From the NCBI GenBank assembly GCA_937915475.1, contig CALGIR010000262.1:1-20988 (forward strand): a stretch of DNA of 20,988 bases, read 5' to 3'. The notes below the pieces were generated by a model. The model saw only the letters and a program-made list of their open reading frames with translations, searched no databases and had not been told where the DNA came from. The DNA is from an uncultured Bacteroidales bacterium (GTDB lineage Bacteria > Bacteroidota > Bacteroidia > Bacteroidales > Tenuifilaceae). The position numbers were made by a program, and so were the translations under genes. This document shows positions 1-7,191 of the stretch, in pieces; within the stretch, counting starts at the first letter, position 1, and every line of letters begins with the position of its first letter.

Positions 1-66
1 TAAATTATTGTACAGAAAATGATGCTTGCATAGTGATTTTGAATGCAGTTACATCCTCCCTCCTGC

Positions 67-92
67 TACCGCACGACTCCAGTCGTGTGGTA
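67..92. repeat. REP-like hairpin 1
   Basis: A 12-base stem (67-78 with 81-92, one G-T wobble) encloses a two-base CC loop; the core reads CACGACT-CC-AGTCGTG. Its GCACG head is shared with the hairpin at 269-291 and, in decayed form, with 191-213. This looks like an interspersed palindromic repeat of the REP type known in Bacteroidota, but the family assignment is inference. Confidence 0.55.
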
Positions 93-125
93 ACCAAGCA
101 AAGAAAATTACTTCAGTAGATTTTA

Positions 126-142
126 TTTTGGCACAGCCAAAA
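126..142. repeat. Small perfect hairpin
   Basis: TTTTGGC (126-132) and GCCAAAA (136-142) form a perfect 7-bp stem with an ACA loop. The inner GGC-ACA-GCC core recurs at 160-168, inside the next structure. Function unknown; it belongs to the hairpin-rich left end. Confidence 0.45.
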
Positions 143-155
143 GAAATATATACGA

Positions 156-191
156 CTTAGGCACAGCCTGCCGATGGCAGATAAACCTAAG
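156..191. repeat. Nested inverted repeat
   Basis: CTTAGG (156-161) pairs with CCTAAG (186-191) and encloses a second perfect hairpin, CTGCC-GAT-GGCAG (168-180). It forms part of the cluster of palindromes between ribH and the left window end. No function can be assigned from sequence. Confidence 0.4.
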
Positions 192-213
192 CCGAACAAT
201 GCAATCGTGCGGC
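191..213. repeat. Decayed REP-like hairpin 2
   Basis: GCCGAACAAT (191-200) and ATCGTGCGGC (204-213) pair at 8 of 10 positions around a GCA loop. The right arm carries the same CGTGC end as the better hairpins at 67-92 and 269-291, so this may be a mutated third copy of the same repeat. Confidence 0.4.
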
Positions 214-268
214 AGCAAGATGCTTGATGTATTTACAATAAAATCTAAGATGACAATATATCGGTAAG

Positions 269-291
269 CGCACGGATTACAAATCCGTGCG
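269..291. repeat. REP-like hairpin 3 (perfect)
   Basis: CGCACGGATT (269-278) and AATCCGTGCG (282-291) form a perfect 10-bp GC-rich stem with an ACA loop. It is the best preserved palindrome of the left end. There is no T-tract next to it, so it is a poor terminator and more like an interspersed repeat unit. Confidence 0.6.
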
Positions 292-302
292 AACAAAGTA
301 GA

Positions 303-331
303 TTTTTGCTTGGCATCCGCACAAGCAAAAA
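303..331. terminator. Hairpin downstream of ribH, possible terminator
   Basis: TTTTTGCTTG (303-312) and CAAGCAAAAA (322-331) form a perfect 10-bp stem with a 9-base loop, 40 bases past the ribH stop. Read on the minus strand, the direction of ribH, the stem is A/T-rich at its base and followed by only a few T residues, so terminator function is possible but not clear. The stretch 298-314 resembles 115-132, suggesting a repeat boundary. Confidence 0.4.
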
Positions 332-370
332 AACATACCAAACAAAAAAAGTTTCCAATTAGGCTATAAT

Positions 371-874
371 CTATTCATCCAATTCTTCCATTTCTCGCTG
401 CAAATCAGCCATTTTAATTGCGGTTACAGCTGCTTCAACTCCTTTGTTTCCATGTTTCCCGCCTGCTCTATCCTGCGCCTGCTCAAGGGTATTTGTTGTA
501 AGTAAACCAAATATAAAAGGAATGTTGTAGTTCATATTCAATTCGGCTATTCCATGGGTTACTCCCTGACAAACGTATGAGAAGTGAGGTGTTTCGCCCT
601 GAATTACACACCCTAAGCATATTACTCCATCCAAATCGGCATACTCAGCCATAAATTGTGCGCCAAGTATAAGTTCAAAACTTCCTGGAACATGCTTTAC
701 CAGAATATTATCCTCTTTTACTCCATGCTCGGTTAGAGTATTGTATGCTCCCTCAAGCAGTTTATGGGTAATCGCAGAGTTCCAATCGGAAACAACAATG
801 CCAAATTTCATTTTCTTGCCAGAGGGAATTTTGGAAGAATCGTAGGTTGATAAATTTTGTAGGTAGGTTGCCAT
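371..874 (-). CDS. ribH: 6,7-dimethyl-8-ribityllumazine synthase
   Basis: RibH condenses 5-amino-6-ribitylaminouracil with 3,4-dihydroxy-2-butanone 4-phosphate to give the lumazine precursor of riboflavin, usually in a cytosolic icosahedral or pentameric assembly. The 167-residue product has the family motifs in order: VVSDWN near the start of the core, VPGSFEL, the GCVIQGETPHFSYV segment with the catalytic His, the FGLLTTNT strand, and RAGGKHGNKG for phosphate binding. The frame stays open to an ATG at 934, but the extra 20 residues are not RibH-like and that ATG lies inside the terminator hairpin at 927-952, so the ATG at 874 (MATYLQNL) is preferred. It follows the TPR gene on the same strand, an arrangement I recall from other Bacteroidota. 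The terminator between them suggests ribH has some promoter of its own, but I see no clear one. Confidence 0.95.
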   Translation of the reverse strand: MATYLQNLSTYDSSKIPSGKKMKFGIVVSDWNSAITHKLLEGAYNTLTEHGVKEDNILVKHVPGSFELILGAQFMAEYADLDGVICLGCVIQGETPHFSYVCQGVTHGIAELNMNYNIPFIFGLLTTNTLEQAQDRAGGKHGNKGVEAAVTAIKMADLQREMEELDE

Positions 875-924
875 GTCTGAGTGGTTTAGGAATTTACCGA
901 AAAAATTGTTGGGTATAAAAATAC

Positions 925-952
925 AAAAAACCAACCTTATGGGGTTGGTTTT
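925..952 (-). terminator. Intrinsic terminator of the TPR gene
   Basis: AAAACCAACC (927-936) and GGTTGGTTTT (943-952) form a perfect 10-bp stem with a 6-base loop, 20 bases past the TPR-gene stop. On the minus strand the stem ends in a run of six T residues, the standard rho-independent layout. It lies upstream of the ribH start and argues against the longer ribH reading. Confidence 0.75.
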
Positions 953-972
953 CTGAATAAATTATTGGCTAA

Positions 973-1659
973 TTACAAACTTAGCTTAGCCCTTGTGATG
1001 TACTTCTCAATTTCGCGAGCCTCACTTGATTTTGGGTAATCTGCCTTAATGGTCTCATAAACCTTGAGCGCTTCGGCATATTTTTCAATCTCTTCATAAA
1101 CCATTCCTGCTTTCATCAGCATTATGGGAGTAGAAAAGTTGTTTGCCCCATAATTAGCAGCTTTAACGTACTGCTTTGCAGCCTCATTAAGTTTGCCAAG
1201 CTCAACATAGCAGTCGGCAATCGCTCCATATGCAACGGAACCAATCATCTTATCCTTAGGGCTAAAGCGCTTAAGATTATCAATTGCCTCTTCGTATTCA
1301 CCAAGTTCTCTGTACGATATACCTGCATAGTAACGTGCTAAATTCCCAACCTTTGTTGGGCTATAGCTATCAATTATATCTACAAACCCCAAATAATTAC
1401 CATCACCATAGAGTGCTAGATTAAAAGAATCTCTCTCAAAATACTGCTCGGCAGCAAATATCTGCGATTGAGCCTCTTCCTCCATCGGGGCTATGTAGAG
1501 TTTGCGGTATCCTAAAAAAGTACCTACAATTACTATTATGGCCAGCACTATTATTGTCAGGCTCTTCTGGTTGTTCTCAATGTACTGTTCGGTTCTAGTT
1601 AACGCGTTCTCTAGCGATTCTGCACCCGTGTCTTGTACTTGCTTTTTTGACTTTGCCAT
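973..1659 (-). CDS. Membrane-anchored tetratricopeptide-repeat protein
   Basis: The 228-residue protein starts with a short basic, polar cytosolic segment, has one hydrophobic helix at about residues 34-52 (TIIVLAIIVIVGTFLGY), and then a helical domain of TPR units such as ARYYAGISYRELGEYEEAI, YGAIADCYVELGKLNEAA and MKAGMVYEEIEKYAEAL. The layout (N-terminal anchor, periplasmic TPR domain) resembles YfgM/TPR_21-type proteins, which act as scaffolds near the Sec and folding machinery in E. coli; that parallel is inference. There is no lipobox and no cleavable signal, so it probably stays in the inner membrane. A promoter with a perfect TAnnTTTG box lies about 70 bases upstream, and an intrinsic terminator follows the stop. 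No specific substrate can be named. Confidence 0.85.
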   Translation of the reverse strand: MAKSKKQVQDTGAESLENALTRTEQYIENNQKSLTIIVLAIIVIVGTFLGYRKLYIAPMEEEAQSQIFAAEQYFERDSFNLALYGDGNYLGFVDIIDSYSPTKVGNLARYYAGISYRELGEYEEAIDNLKRFSPKDKMIGSVAYGAIADCYVELGKLNEAAKQYVKAANYGANNFSTPIMLMKAGMVYEEIEKYAEALKVYETIKADYPKSSEAREIEKYITRAKLSL

Positions 1660-1730
1660 ACTTAAGATTAATAAAGAATAAATATCGTTTTATGTGTGTT
1701 TTAACTTTTTCTGAAAATGATTAGTCAGCG

Positions 1731-1761
1731 CAAAAGTAATGGTTTTTACCTTATGTTGAAA
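1731..1761 (-). promoter_or_regulatory. Bacteroidota-type promoter for the TPR gene
   Basis: On the minus strand a -33-like TTTC (1761-1758) is followed after 19 bases by TACTTTTG (1738-1731), a perfect match to the TAnnTTTG -7 box of Bacteroidota housekeeping promoters. The predicted transcript would start near 1724, leaving a leader of about 65 bases. Confidence 0.6.
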
Positions 1762-1796
1762 TATTTACCAAATTATTTTCATTAGGGTTTTCTGTT

Positions 1797-1804
1797 TACC
1801 TTTG
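1797..1804 (+). promoter_or_regulatory. -7 box of the recF promoter
   Basis: TACCTTTG is a perfect TAnnTTTG box ending 27 bases before the recF ATG. The matching -33 TTTG is poor (only T-rich sequence near 1773-1780). It lies back to back with the TPR-gene promoter in a 172-base divergent spacer. Confidence 0.5.
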
Positions 1805-1831
1805 CATAGTTTAAAAATAAATTGATATAGG

Positions 1832-2944
1832 ATGCATCTAAAACAACTTACCTTACTGAATTTCAAGTCGTACGACCAAGCTGAGATAGAATTGCATCCA
1901 AAAATCAATTGTTTTTTTGGAGATAATGGAGAGGGTAAAACCAATTTGCTCGACAGTATTTTCTACCTCTCAATGTGCAAAAGTAACTTCAACTCCATCG
2001 ACTATCAAAATATTATGCATAATAAAGAGTTTTTTGTTATTCAGGGTTCATACAATCGTAATGAAAAGTTAGAAAATATTTACTGCGCCGTAAAAAAAGG
2101 AACAGGAAAAACTTTTAGGCGCAACGGCAAAGACTATCGGCGTTTAGCCGAGCATATTGGGCATTTACCCGTTGTTATAATAGCACCTACAGACTCATCA
2201 CTAATTCTTGATGGCAGCGAAGAACGCAGAAAATATATTAATGGGGTTATCTCCCAGTACAATAATCCGTACCTCGAGAGCATTATTCGATACAACAAGC
2301 TTATTGCTAATAGGAACAGGCTTCTAAAAAGCCTGTCAAAAGGTGAAAATTATAATCCTGACCTTTTTGAGGTAATAGACGACCAGCTTGGAGACCTTGC
2401 TGGACCAATTTTTACCCAAAGGCTAGAGTTTGCCAAAAAACTCTCACCTATTTTTCAGCATTACTACAATACAATATCAAAAGGTGCCGAAGAGGTTGAG
2501 CTTATTTACCAATCCGATCTACAGGAAAATGACTTAAAGTTGTTGCTAAAGGAAAGTATGCCAAAAGATAGAATGCTACAATACACCAGTAAGGGAATAC
2601 ACAGAGACGACCTTATACTCACTCTTAACGGTCACCCAATAAAAAAAGAAGGGTCACAAGGGCAACAAAAAACCTATCTCGTTGCGCTAAAACTTGCACA
2701 ATTTAGCTTTATCCAGAAGTTATCTGGCCTTAAGCCCATCCTTTTACTGGATGATATTTTTGACAAACTAGACATGAACCGTGTGGAGCAATTTATTAGG
2801 CTGGTGGCAAATGATGAGTTTGGACAAATATTTATAACCGATACAAACAAAACTAGACTTGATGTTATTTTAGAAAAAATAAACACCAACTATAAACTAT
2901 TTACCATTAAGCAAGGGCAGATTGAAGAAACAGCTCAAAAATAA
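1832..2944 (+). CDS. recF: DNA replication and repair protein RecF
   Basis: RecF is an SMC-like ATPase that acts with RecO and RecR to load RecA at single-strand gaps and stalled forks. The 370-residue length is normal. The Walker A loop GDNGEGKT is at residues 30-37, just after the N-terminal beta strands (LTLLNFKSYDQAEIEL). The ABC-type signature EGSQGQQKT is at about 273-281, followed by the Walker B ILLLDDIFDKLD at about 303-314, and the ITDTN segment of the D/H-loop region comes near 335. The ATG at 1832 fits the family start directly at the first strand. The next gene begins 6 bases after the stop, so the two are very likely co-transcribed. Confidence 0.96.
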   Translation: MHLKQLTLLNFKSYDQAEIELHPKINCFFGDNGEGKTNLLDSIFYLSMCKSNFNSIDYQNIMHNKEFFVIQGSYNRNEKLENIYCAVKKGTGKTFRRNGKDYRRLAEHIGHLPVVIIAPTDSSLILDGSEERRKYINGVISQYNNPYLESIIRYNKLIANRNRLLKSLSKGENYNPDLFEVIDDQLGDLAGPIFTQRLEFAKKLSPIFQHYYNTISKGAEEVELIYQSDLQENDLKLLLKESMPKDRMLQYTSKGIHRDDLILTLNGHPIKKEGSQGQQKTYLVALKLAQFSFIQKLSGLKPILLLDDIFDKLDMNRVEQFIRLVANDEFGQIFITDTNKTRLDVILEKINTNYKLFTIKQGQIEETAQK

Positions 2945-2950
2945 TCAGAT

Positions 2951-3244
2951 ATGGTCAGAAAATCGAATACACTTAGTTTAGGCGAAGCCATCAAGGAATT
3001 TTTAGACCAGTACAAACACAAAGATAAAATAAATGAAGCTGTAATAATTAGCTCTTGGTCAGCAGTTATGGGCCCGAATATTACCAAACTCACAAATGAC
3101 GTATACTTTAAAAACGGTAAGCTAATAGTTCAACTAAAATCACCAACCCTACGTCAAGAGTTATTAATGCAGCGTTCAAAAATTACTGAAGCATTAAACA
3201 AACATTTGGGTTCCAATCGCATCAAGGGTATTGTTCTGAGATAA
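2951..3244 (+). CDS. DUF721 (DciA-like) protein
   Basis: This 97-residue protein has the DUF721 pattern: an N-terminal helix (LGEAIKEFLDQY), the SSWSAVMGPNI segment with the conserved W and G, the GKLIVQLKSPTLRQEL strand-helix unit and a final IKGIVLR. DUF721 includes DciA, the ancestral loader of the DnaB replicative helicase, and members often sit beside recF. A nucleic-acid-binding, replication-linked role is therefore plausible, but this protein is short and could be a single-domain relative. It lies 6 bases after recF and is probably in the same transcript. It meets ndk tail to tail with a 21-base gap that holds no visible terminator hairpin. Confidence 0.85.
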   Translation: MVRKSNTLSLGEAIKEFLDQYKHKDKINEAVIISSWSAVMGPNITKLTNDVYFKNGKLIVQLKSPTLRQELLMQRSKITEALNKHLGSNRIKGIVLR

Positions 3245-3265
3245 AAACTTGAGCAAAGGTTCCTG

Positions 3266-3700
3266 TTAGCGAAGGATTTCTCTCTCAGAAAAGAAAAAAG
3301 ACCACTCCTTTTGTGCATTCTCAGGGCTATCGGCACCATGAACTGCATTTTTGGTAATGCTCTCGCCAAATTGCTGTCTTATGGTACCAGGATCGGCTTT
3401 TGCGGGATTGGTGGCACCAATTAACTTCCGGAAATCTTCAACAGCATTCTCCTTCTCAAGCACCAGCGCAAAAATTGGCCCAGAGCTAATAAAGCGTATA
3501 AGCTCATCGAAAAACTCCTTCCCCTTATGCATAGCATAAAACTGACTTGCATCCTCAACACTCAGTTTTACCATCCTAATTGCCTTAAGTTTAAAACCAG
3601 CCTTGGTTATCAAGTAGATAATTTCGCCATGGTAGTCGTTTTTAACTGCACTAGGCTTAATAAGCGAAAAAGTTCTATTATTTACCATAATTATACTCAT
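3266..3700 (-). CDS. ndk: Nucleoside diphosphate kinase
   Basis: Ndk transfers the gamma phosphate from ATP to other (deoxy)nucleoside diphosphates through a phospho-histidine. The catalytic His is at about residue 121 in NAVHGADSPENA. Other family marks are RTFSLIKPSAV at the N-terminus, the FYAMHKGKEFF segment, SGPIFALVLEKENAV, and RKLIGATNPAKADPGTIR with its substrate-binding Arg residues. The length of 144 residues is normal. The ATG at 3700 is preceded at 7 bases by AAGGGG, a plausible ribosome binding site, and is preferred. The ATG at 3688 (MVNNRTF) would give 140 residues and also matches the family. It is transcribed divergently from the DHH phosphoesterase gene. Confidence 0.95.
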   Translation of the reverse strand: MSIIMVNNRTFSLIKPSAVKNDYHGEIIYLITKAGFKLKAIRMVKLSVEDASQFYAMHKGKEFFDELIRFISSGPIFALVLEKENAVEDFRKLIGATNPAKADPGTIRQQFGESITKNAVHGADSPENAQKEWSFFFSEREILR

Positions 3701-3755
3701 ATTTATACCCCTTAAATTTAGGAAGATTTTTTAATAGCTGCCGTGTTTTTTATAT

Positions 3756-3763
3756 TAACTTTG
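3756..3763 (+). promoter_or_regulatory. -7 box for the nrnA-FKBP operon
   Basis: TAACTTTG is a perfect TAnnTTTG match 24 bases before the ATG of the DHH phosphoesterase gene. A clear -33 TTTG at the expected distance is missing; only T-rich sequence lies at 3727-3732. Confidence 0.5.
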
Positions 3764-3787
3764 GGTTTTGCTAAAACAATGTGACTT

Positions 3788-4810
3788 ATGAGCGAGTTTT
3801 TTCCATTAGAGATTCAGAAAATCAAACAGATACTAATCCCCACAAAAAATATTGTCATCACATCACACCATAACCCCGATGGTGATGCAATTGGGTCAGT
3901 TCTGGGATTATGCTTCATCCTAAAGAGGATGAGACTTAACGCAGAAATGATTCTCCCCAACGAAGTTCCCAGTTTTCTTAACTGGTTACCCGGAGCAGAC
4001 AAAATAATAAAACATTCTAAGCAAAAAGAAGAAGCAAAAAGGTTGCTGGCTGAAGCTGACATTATCTTTTCGCTTGACTATAATGGTTCTGCAAGACTTG
4101 AAAACATGAGTGACGATTTTGATAAGGCAAAAGGAACAAAAATCCTTATTGACCATCATCCTAAGCCTGATAATGTTTTTGCCCACTATATATCGGATAC
4201 TAACGTTAGCTCTACCGCTGAGTTAGTTTTTGAATTTGCTCTTGCGCTTAAAGGGTACGAACTTATTAGCCCAGATGCTGCAATATGTATTTATACTGGA
4301 ATAATGACCGATACAGGCTCATTTAGCTATGGATGCTCTAATCCAAGAACCTTTGAAGTTGTTGCCCAACTGGTGAAAATGGGAATTGATATTGAAAAAG
4401 CTCAGCAAAACACTTACAATACCTTCTCCGAGGAGAGAATGAGACTTCTAGGCCATGCACTTGCCAAAAAGATGAGAGTTTTCCCAAAGCACAGAGCAGC
4501 CTTTATATCTCTTACAAAAAAAGAGTTAGAGCAATTTAGCTATAAAATTGGCGATACCGAAGGACTTGTAAATTACCCTTTGTCAATAGATAACATTGTG
4601 TTTTCAGCGCTTTTTATTGAGAATACTAATCAGGTAAAAGTATCGTTACGTTCAAGAGGTAATTTCCCTGTCAATTTAATTAGCGAGAGATATTTCAATG
4701 GTGGCGGACACAAAAATGCTGCGGGAGGAAAATCGCTTACTACCCTTACTGAAACTGAGGATGATTTCATTAAGATTATCGAAGAGCACTCAGAACAGCT
4801 AAATAATTAG
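3788..4810 (+). CDS. nrnA: DHH/DHHA1 phosphoesterase, NrnA-like nanoRNase/pAp phosphatase
   Basis: NrnA-type enzymes degrade 2-5-nt RNA oligomers and dephosphorylate 3'-phosphoadenosine 5'-phosphate using Mn2+. All motifs of the DHH domain are present: HHNPDGDA at residues 27-34, the second metal Asp in FSLDYN near 95, IDHHPKP near 121-127, and GIMTDTGSF near 175. The DHHA1 domain ends with the GGGHKNAAGG RNA-binding loop near 308-317. The 340-residue length is typical. It is the first gene of the plus-strand run to 8220, and the next start lies 1 base after its stop, which indicates co-transcription with the FKBP lipoproteins. I recall a DHH gene next to gldI-type FKBP genes in Flavobacteria; treat this as recollection. 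Confidence 0.9.
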   Translation: MSEFFPLEIQKIKQILIPTKNIVITSHHNPDGDAIGSVLGLCFILKRMRLNAEMILPNEVPSFLNWLPGADKIIKHSKQKEEAKRLLAEADIIFSLDYNGSARLENMSDDFDKAKGTKILIDHHPKPDNVFAHYISDTNVSSTAELVFEFALALKGYELISPDAAICIYTGIMTDTGSFSYGCSNPRTFEVVAQLVKMGIDIEKAQQNTYNTFSEERMRLLGHALAKKMRVFPKHRAAFISLTKKELEQFSYKIGDTEGLVNYPLSIDNIVFSALFIENTNQVKVSLRSRGNFPVNLISERYFNGGGHKNAAGGKSLTTLTETEDDFIKIIEEHSEQLNN

Positions 4811-4811
4811 T

Positions 4812-5345
4812 ATGAGAAAAAATATCATCTTAATATTAATTGCTGTTTTGCTTTTAGTTGGGTGCAAACAAAGAGGTAATGGAAACACAAAAAGACTAAA
4901 TCCAACCGAAACCAAAAAGCAACTTGAGCATGTAAATAGACTGCTAGTTGTGAAAGATAAGGAGCAGATAGAAGCCTATATTGAAAAACAGCAACTTGAA
5001 GGAATGCAAGAGAACAAAGCAGGATTGTTCTACTTGGTTTGGGGAGAGCCAACTGGCGAACATGTAGAAACGAATAATATTGTAATATTAAACTATAAAG
5101 TATCCCTACTTGATGGCACCGAGTGTTATAACACCAAAAAGGGACTGCCCAAAGAGTTTTTAGTTGGTCAAGGTGGAGTTGAGTCCGGATTGGAGATGGC
5201 AGTTCTGCTCATGAAAGAGGGGCAAAAGGGGAAATTCATCCTCCCTCCTCACCTTGGTCATGGGCTAATTGGGGATAATGATAAAATTCCACCATTAGCA
5301 ATTCTAGTTTTTGATATCGAATTGCTGACCATAATAAAAAATTAG
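4812..5345 (+). CDS. FKBP-type PPIase lipoprotein 1 (GldI-like, single domain)
   Basis: The 177-residue protein has a lipoprotein signal ending in LLLVGC, with Cys18 as the lipid site, and the mature N-terminus KQRGNGNTKR is basic. After a helical, charged segment (about 34-65) there is one FKBP domain, from about 87 to the end, with the fold-defining stretches ILNYKVSLLDGTE, FLVGQGGVESGLE and PPLAILVFDIEL. Active-site positions are poorly kept: the usual F-D pair after the first hairpin reads C-Y, and the Trp of the active site and the Tyr of AYG are replaced by L and H. It may therefore be a chaperone-like rather than strongly catalytic FKBP. The size, lipobox and neighbours resemble GldI of gliding Bacteroidota. 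No other gliding gene is in the window, so a gliding role is not claimed. Confidence 0.8.
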   Translation: MRKNIILILIAVLLLVGCKQRGNGNTKRLNPTETKKQLEHVNRLLVVKDKEQIEAYIEKQQLEGMQENKAGLFYLVWGEPTGEHVETNNIVILNYKVSLLDGTECYNTKKGLPKEFLVGQGGVESGLEMAVLLMKEGQKGKFILPPHLGHGLIGDNDKIPPLAILVFDIELLTIIKN

Positions 5346-5386
5346 GCTAATTTAATTAACTTTACCCAAAATAACGATAAACTTAA

Positions 5387-5392
5387 AAGAGG
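5387..5392 (+). promoter_or_regulatory. Ribosome binding site of FKBP lipoprotein 2
   Basis: AAGAGG lies 7 bases before the ATG at 5400 and fixes that start. It stands out because most genes here lack a Shine-Dalgarno sequence. TAACTTTA at 5357-5364 (7 of 8 to TAnnTTTG) could be a weak internal promoter in the same 54-base gap. Confidence 0.5.
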
Positions 5393-5399
5393 TTACCAC

Positions 5400-6284
5400 A
5401 TGAAACACCTTAGAGTAATAACCCTTTTAGCAACTATAGTTTTAGTTAATAGTTGTAGTAATAAATCTAAAATCTTCCCCGATTTTAGCGTTACAAAATC
5501 GAATATTCACTACAAGTTAATAACCATTGGAGAAACCGACAAAAAAGCAAAGCCTACCGACTTTGTAAACGTTCTTGTTTCCTACCGTACGCCATACGAC
5601 TCTGTCTTTTTTCAAGGTGTAAGAACTTTCCAAATTACAGAACCCCAATTTGCGGGTTCAATTGACGAATGCTTTGCCATGCTTGCATCAGGTGATAGCG
5701 CCACTTTCTATCTCTCCTCCACCGATTTTTTCACTAAAACCATTGAGACCACAATACCTAGATTCTTTAAAACCGACGATTTTCTTAGGGTTGATATAAA
5801 AATGCTTGGCATAATGAGCGAAAAAGCCTATCAACGCGAGAAGGAAACATTTTTGCACTGGATTGAAGATTTTGGCGAATATGAAAAAATACTCCTGAAG
5901 CAGTATATCGATGAGCAAACCAATGATTTTGAGCAAACTGCATCTGGAATTTTCTACATCCCCATTGAACCTGGTACTGGCAATAAAATACAGGTTGGCG
6001 ATACCATTGCCATTCATTTTGAAGGAAGGTTTTTTAACGGAAAATACTTCGATTCTACCCAAAAGAGGAACGAGGCATTTCAGTTTGTTTATGGGCAAAA
6101 ATGGCAGGTAATCCCTGGCTTAGAAGAAGCTATAGGAATGATGTACCCACAAGAGAGAGCAATCTTCATTATTCCATCTCATTTGGCCTTTGGCCAAGGT
6201 GGTAGTTCCACCGGAATTGTGCCGGCTTTTACACCTGTAATATTTGAGGTTGAAGTTATTGAGGTAAAACCAAAGAACAAATGA
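5400..6284 (+). CDS. FKBP-type PPIase lipoprotein 2 (degenerate plus intact domain)
   Basis: A lipoprotein signal ends in LVNSC with Cys19 as the lipid site; the mature start SNKSK is basic. Of 294 residues, about 50-135 form a degraded FKBP-like domain (VNVLVSYRTPYDSVFF, LASGDSATFYL). A helical linker of about 50 residues (RKE-rich, EKETFLHWIEDF to YIDEQTNDFE) leads to a C-terminal FKBP domain. That domain keeps most active-site residues: HFEGRFFNGKYFDS with the F-D pair, VIPGLEEAIGMM, IIPSHLAFGQGG and VPAFTPVIFEVEVIEV. Of the four FKBP lipoproteins in this run it has the most convincing catalytic domain. Its TGA stop overlaps the next ATG as ATGA, so translation of the pair is probably coupled. 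Confidence 0.85.
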   Translation: MKHLRVITLLATIVLVNSCSNKSKIFPDFSVTKSNIHYKLITIGETDKKAKPTDFVNVLVSYRTPYDSVFFQGVRTFQITEPQFAGSIDECFAMLASGDSATFYLSSTDFFTKTIETTIPRFFKTDDFLRVDIKMLGIMSEKAYQREKETFLHWIEDFGEYEKILLKQYIDEQTNDFEQTASGIFYIPIEPGTGNKIQVGDTIAIHFEGRFFNGKYFDSTQKRNEAFQFVYGQKWQVIPGLEEAIGMMYPQERAIFIIPSHLAFGQGGSSTGIVPAFTPVIFEVEVIEVKPKNK

Positions 6285-7183
6285 TTAACAGGTGTCTTCT
6301 ACTCATTTTATTTGCTGCGTTTGTTCTATCCGGCTGTGAGGGCTCAATAGATGATGATAGAAGAATCTCTGACGAGTCGAAAATTGAAAATTTTCTAAAA
6401 AGAAATAACCTTGCCTATAGCAAACAAAATGGCATTTACTACGCCATTCAAACAAAGGGCTTTGGAAATAGAATTGCACCAAATGACTCCATTGCATTTT
6501 GGTACATTGGATACACACTAAACGGAGATGTATTTGACACCAATATACTTGAATTAGCCAAAAAATATAATCTTGATACTTCCGTACGAGAATTTGCACC
6601 AGTTGAAACCATAGCAGGATCGTCAAACTTTATAGAAGGGTTAAACAGAGGTCTAATGCTATGCCGTGATAATGAAAGAGGCATAGTCCTTTTTCCCAGT
6701 GAACTGGGTTTTCAAGAGAACTTTGTTGGGTCAATTCCTCCTTGGTCGCCCTTGGTTTACGATATCTTCATAATTTACGTTAAAAACCAGCAAATTATCC
6801 AAGAGCAAAATTTTATCAATAACTTTGTGGCCAACTTGCAGGGTTATACTTTAGATTCTGTAGGTTTTTGGATAAACGTTCTTGAACATACCAACAACGA
6901 TTCAAATTTCACGTTAGGAGATACCCTATACGTAAAGTTCAAAGGTCAATCGCTACACGATAGTAATGCAATTATTCTACCTACTGAGTCGCAAAAAGTA
7001 GCACTAAATGAAAACGACCTTTTAGAAGGTCTTTTACATGGATTCCTTAGGTTATCAGAAGGCGAAAGGGCTCAGTTAGTTTTGCCATCATGCCTTGCAT
7101 TTGGTAAACAAGGTAACGATAGCATTGCCCCCTATGAACCCATGCTATTCCAAATAATGCTCGATAGTATTAAGACAAAATAA
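6281..7183 (+). CDS. FKBP-type PPIase lipoprotein 3 (two domains)
   Basis: The signal peptide ends in VLSGC with Cys19 as the lipid site. It is followed by EGSIDDDRR, an acidic stretch like the lipoprotein export signals that send lipoproteins to the cell surface in Bacteroidota. The first FKBP domain (about 62-165) keeps the core WYIGYTLNGDVFDTN with the F-D pair but carries a roughly 25-residue insertion (ILELAKKYNLDTSVREF and onward) before FIEGLNRGL. The second (about 205-300) has VKFKGQSL, LLEGLLHGFLRL and LPSCLAFGKQG but has lost the F-D pair. The protein overlaps its upstream neighbour by 4 bases and ends 8 bases before the next gene. Peptidyl-prolyl isomerase or chaperone activity in the envelope is inferred from the fold only. 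Confidence 0.83.
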   Translation: MINRCLLLILFAAFVLSGCEGSIDDDRRISDESKIENFLKRNNLAYSKQNGIYYAIQTKGFGNRIAPNDSIAFWYIGYTLNGDVFDTNILELAKKYNLDTSVREFAPVETIAGSSNFIEGLNRGLMLCRDNERGIVLFPSELGFQENFVGSIPPWSPLVYDIFIIYVKNQQIIQEQNFINNFVANLQGYTLDSVGFWINVLEHTNNDSNFTLGDTLYVKFKGQSLHDSNAIILPTESQKVALNENDLLEGLLHGFLRLSEGERAQLVLPSCLAFGKQGNDSIAPYEPMLFQIMLDSIKTK

Positions 7184-7191
7184 TTAACAAG

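Noticed and set aside
123..341. A 72-codon open frame on the minus strand at the left end
   Set aside because: It runs through several palindromes, has a Cys- and Ile-rich composition unlike any family I recognise, and lacks a plausible translation start; it is best explained as chance reading through repeats.
1..370. CRISPR array or tRNA in the hairpin-rich left end
   Set aside because: The palindromes differ in sequence and spacing with no regular repeat-spacer pattern, and no cloverleaf with a TTCRANY-like arm is visible.
2316..2336. An 8-bp perfect hairpin (ACAGGCTT and AAGCCTGT) inside recF
   Set aside because: It lies within a well conserved coding region and is not followed by a T-tract on either strand; probably a codon-level coincidence rather than a terminator.
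4812..5345. Naming the first FKBP lipoprotein gldI and proposing gliding motility
   Set aside because: GldI similarity is limited to lipobox, size, fold and neighbourhood, the active site differs, and no gldA-N or spr genes are present in the window.
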